64,000 bases of DNA, taken from Streptococcus sp. DTU_2020_1001019_1_SI_AUS_MUR_006. GTDB taxonomy: Bacteria; Bacillota; Bacilli; Lactobacillales; Streptococcaceae. Shown piece after piece: positions 45,806 to 53,885 of the stretch. Every line of letters begins with the position of its first letter. Positions within the stretch are counted from its first letter, which is position 1. Where the stretch lies: positions 2,067,501 through 2,131,500 of the forward strand of contig NZ_CP135436.1 of the NCBI RefSeq assembly GCF_032340315.1, read 5' to 3'. The translations under genes were made by a program, and so were the position numbers. The notes under the pieces were generated by a model, which was given only the letters and a program-made list of their open reading frames with translations, was not told the origin of the DNA and searched no databases.

Positions 45806-46231
45806 CTATATGATAATCCCTTCCAAATGATCCAATTCATGCTGACAAATCTGAGCAGGAAATCCTGTCAGGGTAATGGTTTGCTCTTGCCAATGGATAT
45901 CTCTGTAGCTTACTGTAATCTTCTCATACCGAGTTGTCGGTCTTACACCTGTCAAAGACAAACAACCTTCCTCTGTCTCGTATGACCCTTCAAAAGATTG
46001 GAGAACTGGATTAAACATAACCATGGGAATCATTCCAATATTAAAAATAATGACGCGTTTTTGTACTCCAATCATATTGGCCCCTAGTCCAACACAGGTT
46101 TCTCGGTTGGCCTGTAGAGTATCCTGCAAATCCTTTGCTAGGGGTAAATCTTCCTGACTAGCAGGCTGGGATACCTGCGACAAAAACAAAATATCTTTTA
46201 CAATTTTCTTTTCCAAGATTCTTTCCTCCAT
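45806..46231 (-). CDS. Peptide deformylase-like protein with altered first motif
   Basis: The 141-aa protein has motif 2 EEGCLSLTG and motif 3 QICQHELDHLEG, which supply the metal ligands Cys, His and His and the catalytic Glu. Motif 1, normally GxGLAAPQIG, reads VGLGANMIGV, so the conserved Gln of the oxyanion hole is Met. Such ANMIG-type deformylase homologues are known in Firmicutes as second copies. The start at 46231 follows AAGGAG, and an extended -10 box (TGCTATAAT) lies just upstream. It may be a weak or specialised deformylase; the essential Def would be elsewhere. Confidence 0.8.
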   Translation of the reverse strand: MEERILEKKIVKDILFLSQVSQPASQEDLPLAKDLQDTLQANRETCVGLGANMIGVQKRVIIFNIGMIPMVMFNPVLQSFEGSYETEEGCLSLTGVRPTTRYEKITVSYRDIHWQEQTITLTGFPAQICQHELDHLEGIII

Positions 46232-46265
46232 ACGATATCGTTCTCCTTGATTATAGCACAAAATT

Positions 46266-46370
46266 ATACTCTTCGAAAATCAAATTTAAACCACGTCAGC
46301 TTCACCTTGCCGTACTCAAGTACAGCCTGCGGCTCTCTTCCTAGTTTATTCTTTGCTTTTCATTGAGTAT
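46266..46370. repeat. BOX element, boxA-boxC (no boxB)
   Basis: It runs from ATACTCTTCGAAAATC, through CACGTCAGCTTCACCTTGCC and CCTGCGGCT, to TTTTCATTGAGTAT, and is 105 bp long. It is between the promoter of the deformylase gene and the terminator of the cation ATPase gene. Confidence 0.92.
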
Positions 46371-46398
46371 TATTTCAGTTTATCTTTACATTAAAACA

Positions 46399-46423
46399 AA
46401 AAGCCATCCGAAGATGACTTTTC
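46399..46423 (-). terminator. Terminator of the P-type ATPase gene
   Basis: On the minus strand AAAAGTCATC-TTCG-GATGGCTTTTT forms a UUCG-type hairpin with a T-run right behind the stop codon. Confidence 0.88.
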
Positions 46424-46431
46424 ATAATTGT

Positions 46432-49116
46432 TTAAATCGCGTTTTTATCTTTTCCAAGTGCTCGTTGAACTGCTTTGACAATTTCAACAAGGACCACAAT
46501 CATAAGTGCTCCTACAGCGACCACTATCCATTGAGTCAAACTCAAATGTGACACGTGGAAGAGATTATTAAATCCAGGAACCAAAATTGTCACCACAAAG
46601 AGGACGAAGGCAACTGGGATAGACCAGTTAAAGGTCTTGTTCGTAAAGAGTCCCACTTTAAAGATTGATTGGTAAACCGACTTAACGTTAAAGGCATGGA
46701 GCAATTGGATCAAACCGAGAGTTGCAAAAGCCATGGTAAGGGCATCCGCGTGGATTTCACTTTGAACTTGGTGCTCTGGGAAGATAAGAGCCCAACAATA
46801 AACACCTAAAACTAGCATAGTTTGGAAGATCCCTTGATAAATGATTGCTCCGAAGACACCGCCATCAAAGAAGTTAGACTTACGGCCACGAGGTTTGTGA
46901 GTCATGACACCTGGTTCAGCAGGTTCCACACCAAGGGCGATAGCTGGTAAAGTATCTGTTACCAAGTTGATCCAGAGAAGGTGCACTGGTTGCAACACAT
47001 CCCAACCAAAGAGGGTTGCAAAGAAGATGGTGAAGACCTCAGCCATATTGGCAGACAAGAGGTATTGAATAGATTTTTGGATGTTAGAGAAGACCTTACG
47101 TCCTTCTTCAACCGCTACGATAATAGTTGCGAAGTTGTCATCTGCAAGGACCATATCAGAAGCTCCCTTAGAAACCTCTGTACCTGTAATCCCCATACCG
47201 ATACCGATATCAGCTGTCTTAAGTGATGGTGCGTCATTAACCCCATCACCAGTCATGGCAACAACCTTGCCTTCTTTTTGCCATGCTTTCACGATACGAA
47301 CTTTGTGTTCAGGAGACACACGAGCATAAACAGAGTATTGCTTGAAGACTTTTTGGAATTCTTCATCAGTGAGTTCATTCAACTCAGCACCCGTGAAGAC
47401 ATGGTCTTCGGTGTCATTTGGATCGATGATTCCAAGACGTTTAGCAATAGCTTCAGCTGTATCTTGGTGGTCACCCGTGATCATGATTGGACGGATTCCT
47501 GCTTCCTTAGCAACACGAACAGCTTCTGCTGCTTCTGGACGCTCAGGGTCAATCATGCCGACCAAACCAGAGAAGATGAGGTCAGACTCAACGATTTCAG
47601 ATTCCAAGGTTGGGATTTCGTTGTTTGTCTTATAAGCCATCATCAAGACACGAAGGGCTTGTTTAGCCAAATCTTTGTTGGTAGCAAGGATAGCTTGTTT
47701 GTCTTCTTCTGTGATGTGGCGAACTTCCCCATTGACTTCAATACGTGTCACACGTTTGAGCAATTGGTCAGGGGCACCCTTAACAGCGATAAAGTAAGTA
47801 CCGTCTGCTTCCTTATGGATTGTAGACATAAGTTTACGTTCTGAGTCAAATGGCAATTCTGCCACACGTGGCTCGTCCTTCAAGATTTCACGAACGTCAA
47901 AACTGTGATCCAAACCAAACTGTACAAGGGCTGTCTCCGTTGGATCTCCAATCAATTTACCAGATGGGTCCACTTTAGTGTCATTGGCAAAGTTCATGAT
48001 GCGAAGCGTATTGTTGTTTGCAGCAATTTCAGCTGCAGAGCTTTGCAATTGACCGTTAGTATAAACTTTTTCAACAGTCATTTGGTTCATGGTCAAGGTA
48101 CCTGTTTTATCAGATGCAATGATTTCTGTTGAACCAAGCGTTTCAACTGCTGGTAATTTACGAACAATCGAATTACGTTTAGCAAGGGTTGTTGTTCCCA
48201 AAGAGAGAACGATAGTTACAATAGCAGGGAGACCTTCTGGAATCGCTGCAACCGCAAGAGCAACCGCAACCATCAAGCCTTCTAACGGATGTTCTCCACG
48301 AACGAAGACACCAACCAAGAAAGTGATAATCGCAATCACAACGATTAAGTAAGTCAAGGCTTTAGATAATTGTTCCAAGCTTTGCTTCAATGGTGTTTCT
48401 GTCTCATCGGCATTGGCCAACATATCCGCAATCTTACCAACTTCAGTATACATACCAGTGTTAGTCACGACACCAATACCACGACCGTAAGTTACGTTTG
48501 AGTTTTGGTAACCCATGTTAACACGATCACCGATACCAGCATCTGCTTCCACCACTTGAGTAATATCTTTTTCAACTGGTACAGATTCACCAGTAAGAGC
48601 AGCTTCTTCGATTTTAAGAGACGCCGCTTCCAGCAAACGCATATCGGCAGGCACCACATCTCCAGATTCTAGCAAGACGATGTCCCCAGGCACCAATTCT
48701 TTTGAGTCAATCTCAATGACATGACCATCACGACGAACACGGGCCATTGGGCTAGACATATTTTTCAACGCTTCAATGGCTGCTTCAGCTTGCCCTTCTT
48801 GGTAAACACCAAAGGCTGCATTCAAGACAACTACGGCCAAGATGATAATGGCATCTGTTAAACCGTCCATGCCTTCTGTAATCACAGAAAGTGCGGCTGC
48901 CGCCAGCAAGATGATGATCATCAAATCCTTAAATTGATCAAGGAATTTAGCTAGTAGGCTACGTTTTTCGCCCTCTTCTAACTCATTTCGACCATAAGTC
49001 GCTAAGCGTTCTTGAGCCTGGGCAGTTGACAAACCTTCAACAGATGAGTCCAAATTCTTTAGGACTTCCTCAGAAGATTGCGTATAAAACAAGTCTTTAT
49101 TTTGTTCTTTTGACAA
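46432..49116 (-). CDS. caxP: P-type cation-transporting ATPase (CaxP/PacL type)
   Basis: The 894-aa protein is a P2-type ATPase. It has an N-terminal cation-ATPase domain, the TGES actuator motif (ALTGESVPVEK), PEGLPA in membrane helix 4, the phosphorylated Asp in SDKTGTLTMN, KGAPDQLL, and TGDGVNDAPSL. Family knowledge: the pneumococcal orthologue exports Ca2+ and has been linked to Mn2+ tolerance. Translation starts at a TTG codon, with GGAGGAG 8 bp upstream. The leader carries a yybP-ykoY-like riboswitch with a terminator, and the divergent neighbour is an MntE-like exporter, so the locus answers to metal excess. Confidence 0.94.
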   Translation of the reverse strand: MSKEQNKDLFYTQSSEEVLKNLDSSVEGLSTAQAQERLATYGRNELEEGEKRSLLAKFLDQFKDLMIIILLAAAALSVITEGMDGLTDAIIILAVVVLNAAFGVYQEGQAEAAIEALKNMSSPMARVRRDGHVIEIDSKELVPGDIVLLESGDVVPADMRLLEAASLKIEEAALTGESVPVEKDITQVVEADAGIGDRVNMGYQNSNVTYGRGIGVVTNTGMYTEVGKIADMLANADETETPLKQSLEQLSKALTYLIVVIAIITFLVGVFVRGEHPLEGLMVAVALAVAAIPEGLPAIVTIVLSLGTTTLAKRNSIVRKLPAVETLGSTEIIASDKTGTLTMNQMTVEKVYTNGQLQSSAAEIAANNNTLRIMNFANDTKVDPSGKLIGDPTETALVQFGLDHSFDVREILKDEPRVAELPFDSERKLMSTIHKEADGTYFIAVKGAPDQLLKRVTRIEVNGEVRHITEEDKQAILATNKDLAKQALRVLMMAYKTNNEIPTLESEIVESDLIFSGLVGMIDPERPEAAEAVRVAKEAGIRPIMITGDHQDTAEAIAKRLGIIDPNDTEDHVFTGAELNELTDEEFQKVFKQYSVYARVSPEHKVRIVKAWQKEGKVVAMTGDGVNDAPSLKTADIGIGMGITGTEVSKGASDMVLADDNFATIIVAVEEGRKVFSNIQKSIQYLLSANMAEVFTIFFATLFGWDVLQPVHLLWINLVTDTLPAIALGVEPAEPGVMTHKPRGRKSNFFDGGVFGAIIYQGIFQTMLVLGVYCWALIFPEHQVQSEIHADALTMAFATLGLIQLLHAFNVKSVYQSIFKVGLFTNKTFNWSIPVAFVLFVVTILVPGFNNLFHVSHLSLTQWIVVAVGALMIVVLVEIVKAVQRALGKDKNAI

Positions 49117-49136
49117 AACAGTCTCCTCCTTTTTGG

Positions 49137-49258
49137 CCTCTTTTTACAAAAAAAGAGACCTGTTTTTTAAAAAAACAAGTCTCGCTGTTTAATATAGTGC
49201 CGGAAATAATTCGTAATGACGACACTATCGCGGTTAACCGCCAGCTACTCCCTTGAGT
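49137..49258 (-). promoter_or_regulatory. yybP-ykoY-like (Mn2+) riboswitch with terminator in the caxP leader
   Basis: On the minus strand the leader contains AAGGGAGTAGCTGGCGG and then GTGTCGTCATTACGA. These fit the two conserved loops (GGGGAGUAGC-like and CGUCA-like) of the yybP-ykoY Mn2+ riboswitch. A perfect terminator stem (GAGACTTGTTTTT/AAAAACAGGTCTC plus TTTTTTT) follows before the ATPase start. Known biology: Mn2+ binding favours antitermination in such switches. The assignment is from motif reading only. Confidence 0.85.
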
Positions 49259-49264
49259 AGTTCT

Positions 49265-49292
49265 ATTATAACAGATTTTCAAAAATTTTCAA
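49265..49292 (-). promoter_or_regulatory. Promoter of the riboswitch-caxP transcript
   Basis: On the minus strand TTGAAA (49287-49292), a 16-bp spacer and TATAAT (49265-49270, preceded by TGT) form a good sigma-A promoter. The start site should be near 49258, at the edge of the riboswitch. Confidence 0.75.
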
Positions 49293-49320
49293 GTGCTGGA
49301 GTGGAGTGAGTCACCTCCAT

Positions 49321-49349
49321 TTGAATTTTCCTTACAAAACCAGTATAAT
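49321..49349 (+). promoter_or_regulatory. Promoter of the MntE-like gene
   Basis: TTGAAT (49321-49326), a 17-bp spacer and TATAAT (49344-49349) precede the ATG at 49383. No riboswitch-like leader is present on this side. Confidence 0.75.
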
Positions 49350-49382
49350 GATAGAATACAAAAATTCTAGGAAGAGAGTCAG

Positions 49383-50573
49383 ATGAATCAATCGGTTTCA
49401 AACTTGAAATTAGCTGAACGAGGTGCTATTATAAGCATCTTGACCTACCTTTTCTTGTCAGCAGCTAAGTTAGCAGCAGGCCACCTCCTTCACTCGTCCA
49501 GTTTAGTAGCAGATGGTTTCAACAACGTTTCTGATATCATCGGAAATGTTGCCCTCCTCATTGGGATTCGTTTGGCCCGCCAACCAGCAGATAGAGACCA
49601 TCGTTTCGGTCACTGGAAAATCGAGGACTTGGCAAGCCTCATCACTTCCATCATCATGTTTTACGTTGGTTTTGATGTTCTACGGGATACCATTCAAAAG
49701 ATACTCAGCCGTGAGCAAACGGTCATTGACCCACTTGGGGCTACTCTGGGAGTCATCTCTGCTATCATCATGTTTGCAGTTTATCTCTACAATACTCATC
49801 TGAGCAAGCAAGCCAAATCCAAAGCCCTTAAGGCTGCAGCCAAAGATAATTTGTCAGATGCAGTGACATCTCTTGGAACATCTATTGCTATTCTAGCCAG
49901 CAGCTTCAACTATCCAATCGTGGATAAGTTGGTCGCTATTATCATTACCTTCTTTATCCTCAAGACTGCCTATGATATCTTTATCGAGTCGTCTTTCAGT
50001 CTTTCAGATGGTTTTGATGAACATTTGTTGGAAGATTACCAAAAGGCTATCATGGAAATTCCTAAGATTAGCAAGGTCAAATCACAACGCGGTCGTACTT
50101 ATGGAAGTAATATTTATCTAGACATTACTCTCGAGATGAATCCAGACCTCTCCGTTTTCGAAAGTCACGAAATTGCTGATCAGGTCGAATCCATGCTGAC
50201 AGAACGCTTTGGTGTCTTTGATACAGACATTCATATCGAACCAGCACCGATTCCTGAAGATGAAATTCTAGATAATGTCTATAAAAAATTGCTCATGAGA
50301 GAGCAACTAATTGACCAAGGAAATCAATTGGAAGAATTACTGGCTGAAGATTTCATTTATATTCGCCAAGACGGACTAGAACTAGACAAGAAAGCCTATA
50401 AGGAGGAAAAAGAATTAACCTCTGCTATCAAGGAACTTCACTTGACGTCCATTAGTCAGAAGACAAAACTCATCCGCTATCAGATTGGGGACACCATCCA
50501 TACAAGTATCTGGCGCAGACATGAAACTTGGCAAAATATATTCCATCAGGAAACGAAAATTGAAAAAGACTAA
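49383..50573 (+). CDS. mntE: Cation diffusion facilitator, MntE-like manganese exporter
   Basis: The 396-aa CDF protein has six membrane helices with the metal-binding DGFNNVSDIIGN (helix 2) and the matching region DNLSDAVTSLG (helix 5). A cytosolic loop motif HRFGHWKIEDL lies between helices 2 and 3. A C-terminal cytosolic domain with DIHIEPAP follows, and then an extra domain of about 100 residues. Family knowledge: pneumococcal MntE, at the same position relative to the P-type ATPase, exports Mn2+. The gene is divergent from caxP and ends with its own terminator. Confidence 0.9.
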   Translation: MNQSVSNLKLAERGAIISILTYLFLSAAKLAAGHLLHSSSLVADGFNNVSDIIGNVALLIGIRLARQPADRDHRFGHWKIEDLASLITSIIMFYVGFDVLRDTIQKILSREQTVIDPLGATLGVISAIIMFAVYLYNTHLSKQAKSKALKAAAKDNLSDAVTSLGTSIAILASSFNYPIVDKLVAIIITFFILKTAYDIFIESSFSLSDGFDEHLLEDYQKAIMEIPKISKVKSQRGRTYGSNIYLDITLEMNPDLSVFESHEIADQVESMLTERFGVFDTDIHIEPAPIPEDEILDNVYKKLLMREQLIDQGNQLEELLAEDFIYIRQDGLELDKKAYKEEKELTSAIKELHLTSISQKTKLIRYQIGDTIHTSIWRRHETWQNIFHQETKIEKD

Positions 50574-50578
50574 AGAAA

Positions 50579-50607
50579 GAGGCCGGGACAAATCCCGACC
50601 TCATTTT
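50579..50607 (+). terminator. Terminator shared by mntE and scrK
   Basis: GAGGCCGGGA-CAAA-TCCCGACCTC is followed by ATTTTTAT. The stem also works on the minus strand behind scrK, 6 bp away. Confidence 0.85.
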
Positions 50608-50612
50608 TATGC

Positions 50613-51500
50613 TTATTTTGCTACGCTCTTAGCAAGAACGAAGTTTCCAAGTGTAGCCGAACCATTACCTGCAACAGCTGGTGTTACGATATAGTCACGT
50701 ACATCCGGAACTGGTAGGTAACCATTGAGCAAGGATGTGAATTTCTCACGCACACGGTCAAGCATGTGTTGTTGGGCCATAACCCCACCACCAAATACGA
50801 TGACATCTGGGCGGAAGGTTACAGTTGCGTTGACTGCAGCTTGAGCGATATAGTAGGCTTGAACATCCCATACAGAACTATTCAATTCGATGTTTTCACC
50901 ACGAATTCCTGTACGAGCTTCTAAGCTTGGACCAGCCGCAAAGCCTTCCAAACATCCTTTGTGGAAAGGACAAACACCGTTGAATTCTTTTTCAATATCC
51001 ATTGGGTGTTTAGCCACGTAGTAGTGACCCATCTCAGGGTGACCCACGCCACCGATAAACTCACCACGTTGGATGACACCTGCACCGATACCTGTCCCGA
51101 TTGTGTAGTAAACCAAGTTCTCGATACGGCCACCAGCATTGTTACGGGCAACCACTTCACCGTAGGCAGAGCTGTTTACGTCTGTAGTGAAGTACATTGG
51201 CACGTTTAGGGCGCGACGAAGGGCACCAAGCAAGTCCACATTTGCCCAGTGAGGTTTTGGAGTTGTTGTGATAAAGCCATAAGTTTTTGAGTTTTTGTCA
51301 ATATCAATGGGACCAAATGAACCAATTGCAAGACCTGCAAGATTATCAAATTTTGAAAAGAACTCGATGGTTTTATCGATTGTTTCGATAGGAGTTGTTG
51401 TTGGGAATTGTGTTTTTTCTACAATGTTAAAGTTTTCATCACCGACAGCACAGACAAATTTTGTACCGCCCGCTTCCAAGCTTCCGTATAGTTTTGTCAT
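50613..51500 (-). CDS. scrK: Fructokinase (ROK family)
   Basis: The 295-aa ROK kinase has the ATP motif GSLEAGGTKFVCAVG at the N-terminus, TIGTGIGAGV, and a zinc-binding GHPEMGHYYV...CPFHKGCLEG segment. It phosphorylates the fructose released when sucrose 6-phosphate is hydrolysed by ScrB. It lies downstream of scrA on the same strand, but a strong terminator between them suggests that scrK is partly expressed from its own promoter. Confidence 0.93.
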   Translation of the reverse strand: MTKLYGSLEAGGTKFVCAVGDENFNIVEKTQFPTTTPIETIDKTIEFFSKFDNLAGLAIGSFGPIDIDKNSKTYGFITTTPKPHWANVDLLGALRRALNVPMYFTTDVNSSAYGEVVARNNAGGRIENLVYYTIGTGIGAGVIQRGEFIGGVGHPEMGHYYVAKHPMDIEKEFNGVCPFHKGCLEGFAAGPSLEARTGIRGENIELNSSVWDVQAYYIAQAAVNATVTFRPDVIVFGGGVMAQQHMLDRVREKFTSLLNGYLPVPDVRDYIVTPAVAGNGSATLGNFVLAKSVAK

Positions 51501-51595
51501 GATAAACCTCTAGTTTTTATTTTCTCTATTATAGCATATTTCAAGGAGGAAAGTTGCTCTATATTTTAGTTTTTTCTCTGTAAATTTTACGATTC

Positions 51596-51636
51596 AATCA
51601 AAAACGAACAAACATGACATTTGTTCGTTTTTTTGA
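51596..51636 (-). terminator. Terminator of scrA
   Basis: On the minus strand AAACGAACAAA and TTTGTTCGTTT form a perfect 11-bp stem followed by TTGATT. It begins a few bases past the scrA stop. Confidence 0.88.
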
Positions 51637-51640
51637 TTTA

Positions 51641-53521
51641 TTAAGCTTTAACTTCGATGATTGCATCACCCTTAGCAACTGTTCCAGAAGCAACTGGATT
51701 TACTGAAGCAAAGTCTGCAGTGTTTGTCACGATAACCATTGTTGTGTTATCAAGACCTACAGCAGCAATCTTAGCTGAGTCAAATGTTCCAAGAACATCT
51801 CCAGCTTTAACCTTGTCACCTTGAGCAACTTTTTGGTCAAATCCTTCACCGTTCATTGAAACAGTGTCGATACCCACGTGGATCAAGATTTCAGCTCCGT
51901 TTGCAGTTTTCAAACCATAAGCATGTCCTGTTGGGAAGACGATTGTCACTTCAGCATCAGCTGGGGCGTAAACAACATCTTGACTAGGTTTTACAGCGAT
52001 ACCTTGTCCCATAGCTCCACTTGAGAAGACTGGGTCATTAACATCTGAAAGGGCAACTACGTCACCAACGATTGGTGTTTGGATTGTTTCGTCTGTTAGC
52101 TTAGATGCAGTTTCTACTACTTCTTCGCTAACTTCAGGCTTTTTTACAGTTGATTCTCCATCAGTTTCATCTTCATAACCAAACATGTAAGTAAGAGCAA
52201 AACCAAGAGCGAATGATACAGCTACCATAAGAAGGTATTGTGGAAGTTGTCCGTTACCAATGTAAAGCATTGTACCAGGGATGATTGTGATACCATTACC
52301 AGTACCAGCAAGACCAAGGATAGATGCCAATCCACCACCGATTGCACCAGCGATCAATGAAAGGAAGAATGGTTTACGGAAACGCAAGTTAACCCCGAAG
52401 ATAGCAGGCTCAGTAATACCTAGGAAGGCAGAAAGAGCAGCTGGGAAAGCAAGTGTTTTAAGTTTTGGATTTTTAGTTTTAACACCAACGGCTACTGTTG
52501 CAGCACCTTGAGCAGTCATGGCAGCTGTGATGATAGCGTTGAATGGGTTAACATGGTCAGTAGCAAGCAATTGAACTTCAAGCAAGTTGAAGATGTGGTG
52601 AACACCTGATACGACGATAACTTGGTGAACTCCACCAATCAAGAAACCACCAAGACCAAATGGCAAGTTAAGGATAGCTTTTGTTCCAAGAAGGATGTAG
52701 TTTTCAACAACGTGGAAGACTGGTCCGATGATAAACAAACCAAGAATTGACATTACGAGGAGTGTTACGAATGGTGTTACCAAAAGGTCAAGAACATCTG
52801 GAACAACTTTACGAACAGCTTTTTCAAACTTAGCTCCGACAACCCCGATGATGAAGGCTGGAAGAACTGAACCTTGCAAACCAACAACTGGGATAAATCC
52901 GAAGAAGTTCATAGCAGTTACTTCTCCACCAGAAGCAACAGCCCAGGCATTTGGAAGTGAGCCTGAAACGAGCATCATACCAAGAACGATACCAACGGCT
53001 GGGTTACCACCGAATACACGGAAGGTTGACCAAACAACCAAACCTGGCAAGATGATGAAGGCTGTGTCAGTCAAGATTTGAGTGTAAGTTGTCACATCTT
53101 CTGGAAGTGTCATTCCAAGAGCATTCAAGAGACCACGAACACCCATGAAGAGACCAGTTGCTACGATAACTGGAATGATTGGAACAAAGACGTCACCAAA
53201 AGTACGGATGGCACGTTGGAACCAATTTCCTTGTTTAGCAGCTTCTGCCTTCATCTCATCCTTAGATGTCGTTGGCAAACCAAGAGCTACGACTTCGTCG
53301 TACATCTTGTTTACTGTACCTGTACCAAAAATGATTTGGTATTGACCTGAGTTAAAGAAAGCACCTTGAACTTTTTCCAAGTTCTCAATAGCATCTTTGT
53401 TAATCTTCGCTTCATCTTTCACCATAACACGAAGGCGAGTAGCACAGTGAGCTACACTGTTAACATTCTCACGTCCGCCCAAGGCTTCGATGACTTTTTT
53501 TGCAATTTCTGTATTGGTCAT
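51641..53521 (-). CDS. scrA: Sucrose-specific PTS transporter, EIIBCA
   Basis: The 626-aa protein imports and phosphorylates sucrose. Residues about 1-85 are the EIIB domain with phosphorylated Cys26 (NSVAHCATRLR). About 105-450 are the membrane EIIC domain. The C-terminal EIIA domain (about 485-626) has the active His548 in ILIHVGIDTV. The start is the ATG at 53521, preceded by AAGGAG. An upstream TTG gives a frame two codons longer but is less likely. It is divergent from scrB-scrR, with two ScrR-type operators in the shared spacer. Confidence 0.96.
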   Translation of the reverse strand: MTNTEIAKKVIEALGGRENVNSVAHCATRLRVMVKDEAKINKDAIENLEKVQGAFFNSGQYQIIFGTGTVNKMYDEVVALGLPTTSKDEMKAEAAKQGNWFQRAIRTFGDVFVPIIPVIVATGLFMGVRGLLNALGMTLPEDVTTYTQILTDTAFIILPGLVVWSTFRVFGGNPAVGIVLGMMLVSGSLPNAWAVASGGEVTAMNFFGFIPVVGLQGSVLPAFIIGVVGAKFEKAVRKVVPDVLDLLVTPFVTLLVMSILGLFIIGPVFHVVENYILLGTKAILNLPFGLGGFLIGGVHQVIVVSGVHHIFNLLEVQLLATDHVNPFNAIITAAMTAQGAATVAVGVKTKNPKLKTLAFPAALSAFLGITEPAIFGVNLRFRKPFFLSLIAGAIGGGLASILGLAGTGNGITIIPGTMLYIGNGQLPQYLLMVAVSFALGFALTYMFGYEDETDGESTVKKPEVSEEVVETASKLTDETIQTPIVGDVVALSDVNDPVFSSGAMGQGIAVKPSQDVVYAPADAEVTIVFPTGHAYGLKTANGAEILIHVGIDTVSMNGEGFDQKVAQGDKVKAGDVLGTFDSAKIAAVGLDNTTMVIVTNTADFASVNPVASGTVAKGDAIIEVKA

Positions 53522-53556
53522 TTGCAAAAATCTCCTTATAAAAAAATTTGTTCTTG

Positions 53557-53574
53557 TTTGAAAGCGATTTTACT
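53557..53574 (-). promoter_or_regulatory. cre-like site at the scrA promoter side
   Basis: TTTGAAAGCGATTTTACT on the plus strand resembles the CcpA consensus (WTGNAARCG core present, right arm imperfect). It lies about 36 bp upstream of the scrA ATG. Catabolite control is inferred. Confidence 0.5.
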
Positions 53575-53611
53575 CGCCCCACGAATATTATTCTATCACG
53601 TTTAAAAAATA

Positions 53612-53627
53612 TGTCAAGCGTTTTGCA
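53612..53627. promoter_or_regulatory. ScrR-type operator near scrA
   Basis: TGTCAAGCGTTTTGCA is an imperfect palindrome of the LacI-family type centred on CG, and it shares the left arm TGTCAA-CG-TTT with the operator near scrB. It lies about 90 bp upstream of scrA. Confidence 0.7.
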
Positions 53628-53781
53628 GAAAAAATTTTGCTATTTTTTATTTTTTGATTGTTTTTGCTATTTTTTTCATCAACACAGCCATAACACCCTC
53701 TAAAATCAAGGTTTTTACTTTAAAGTTTTTCAAAAACTTTCATATTTTCATCATTTTCCATAAAATTACGTTTCCAAACTC

Positions 53782-53797
53782 TGTCAATCGTTTGACA
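53782..53797. promoter_or_regulatory. ScrR-type operator near scrB
   Basis: TGTCAATCGTTTGACA is a palindrome with a single mismatched pair. It is about 100 bp upstream of the scrB ATG. Together with the operator at 53612, 170 bp away, it could support looping by ScrR. The rest of the scrA-scrB spacer is AT-rich, with no further gene. Confidence 0.78.
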
Positions 53798-53838
53798 TTT
53801 TTTTCTTTAATTTAGTGTAAAAGACTTGCTTTTTTATA

Positions 53839-53853
53839 AGGAAACGTTTACTA
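53839..53853 (+). promoter_or_regulatory. Operator/cre-like AAACGTTT box in the scrB leader region
   Basis: AGGAAACGTTTACTA has the AAACGTTT core common to cre and LacI-family operators. It lies 33 bp upstream of the scrB ATG, close to the predicted promoter (TTGCTT ... TATTAA). Which protein binds is open. Confidence 0.5.
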
Positions 53854-53885
53854 TTAAGATAGTAGAATTTATGGAGGAAATAGAA

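Noticed and set aside
45439..45840. 133-aa minus-strand open frame overlapping yaaA and def ends
   Set aside because: The 54-aa frame in another phase has a good ribosome binding site, two clear membrane helices and a terminator. The long frame crosses that terminator and the yaaA promoter.
47278..47844. 188-aa plus-strand frame opposite the P-type ATPase gene
   Set aside because: Antisense shadow; Phe/Cys-rich composition, no ribosome binding site and no recognisable domain.
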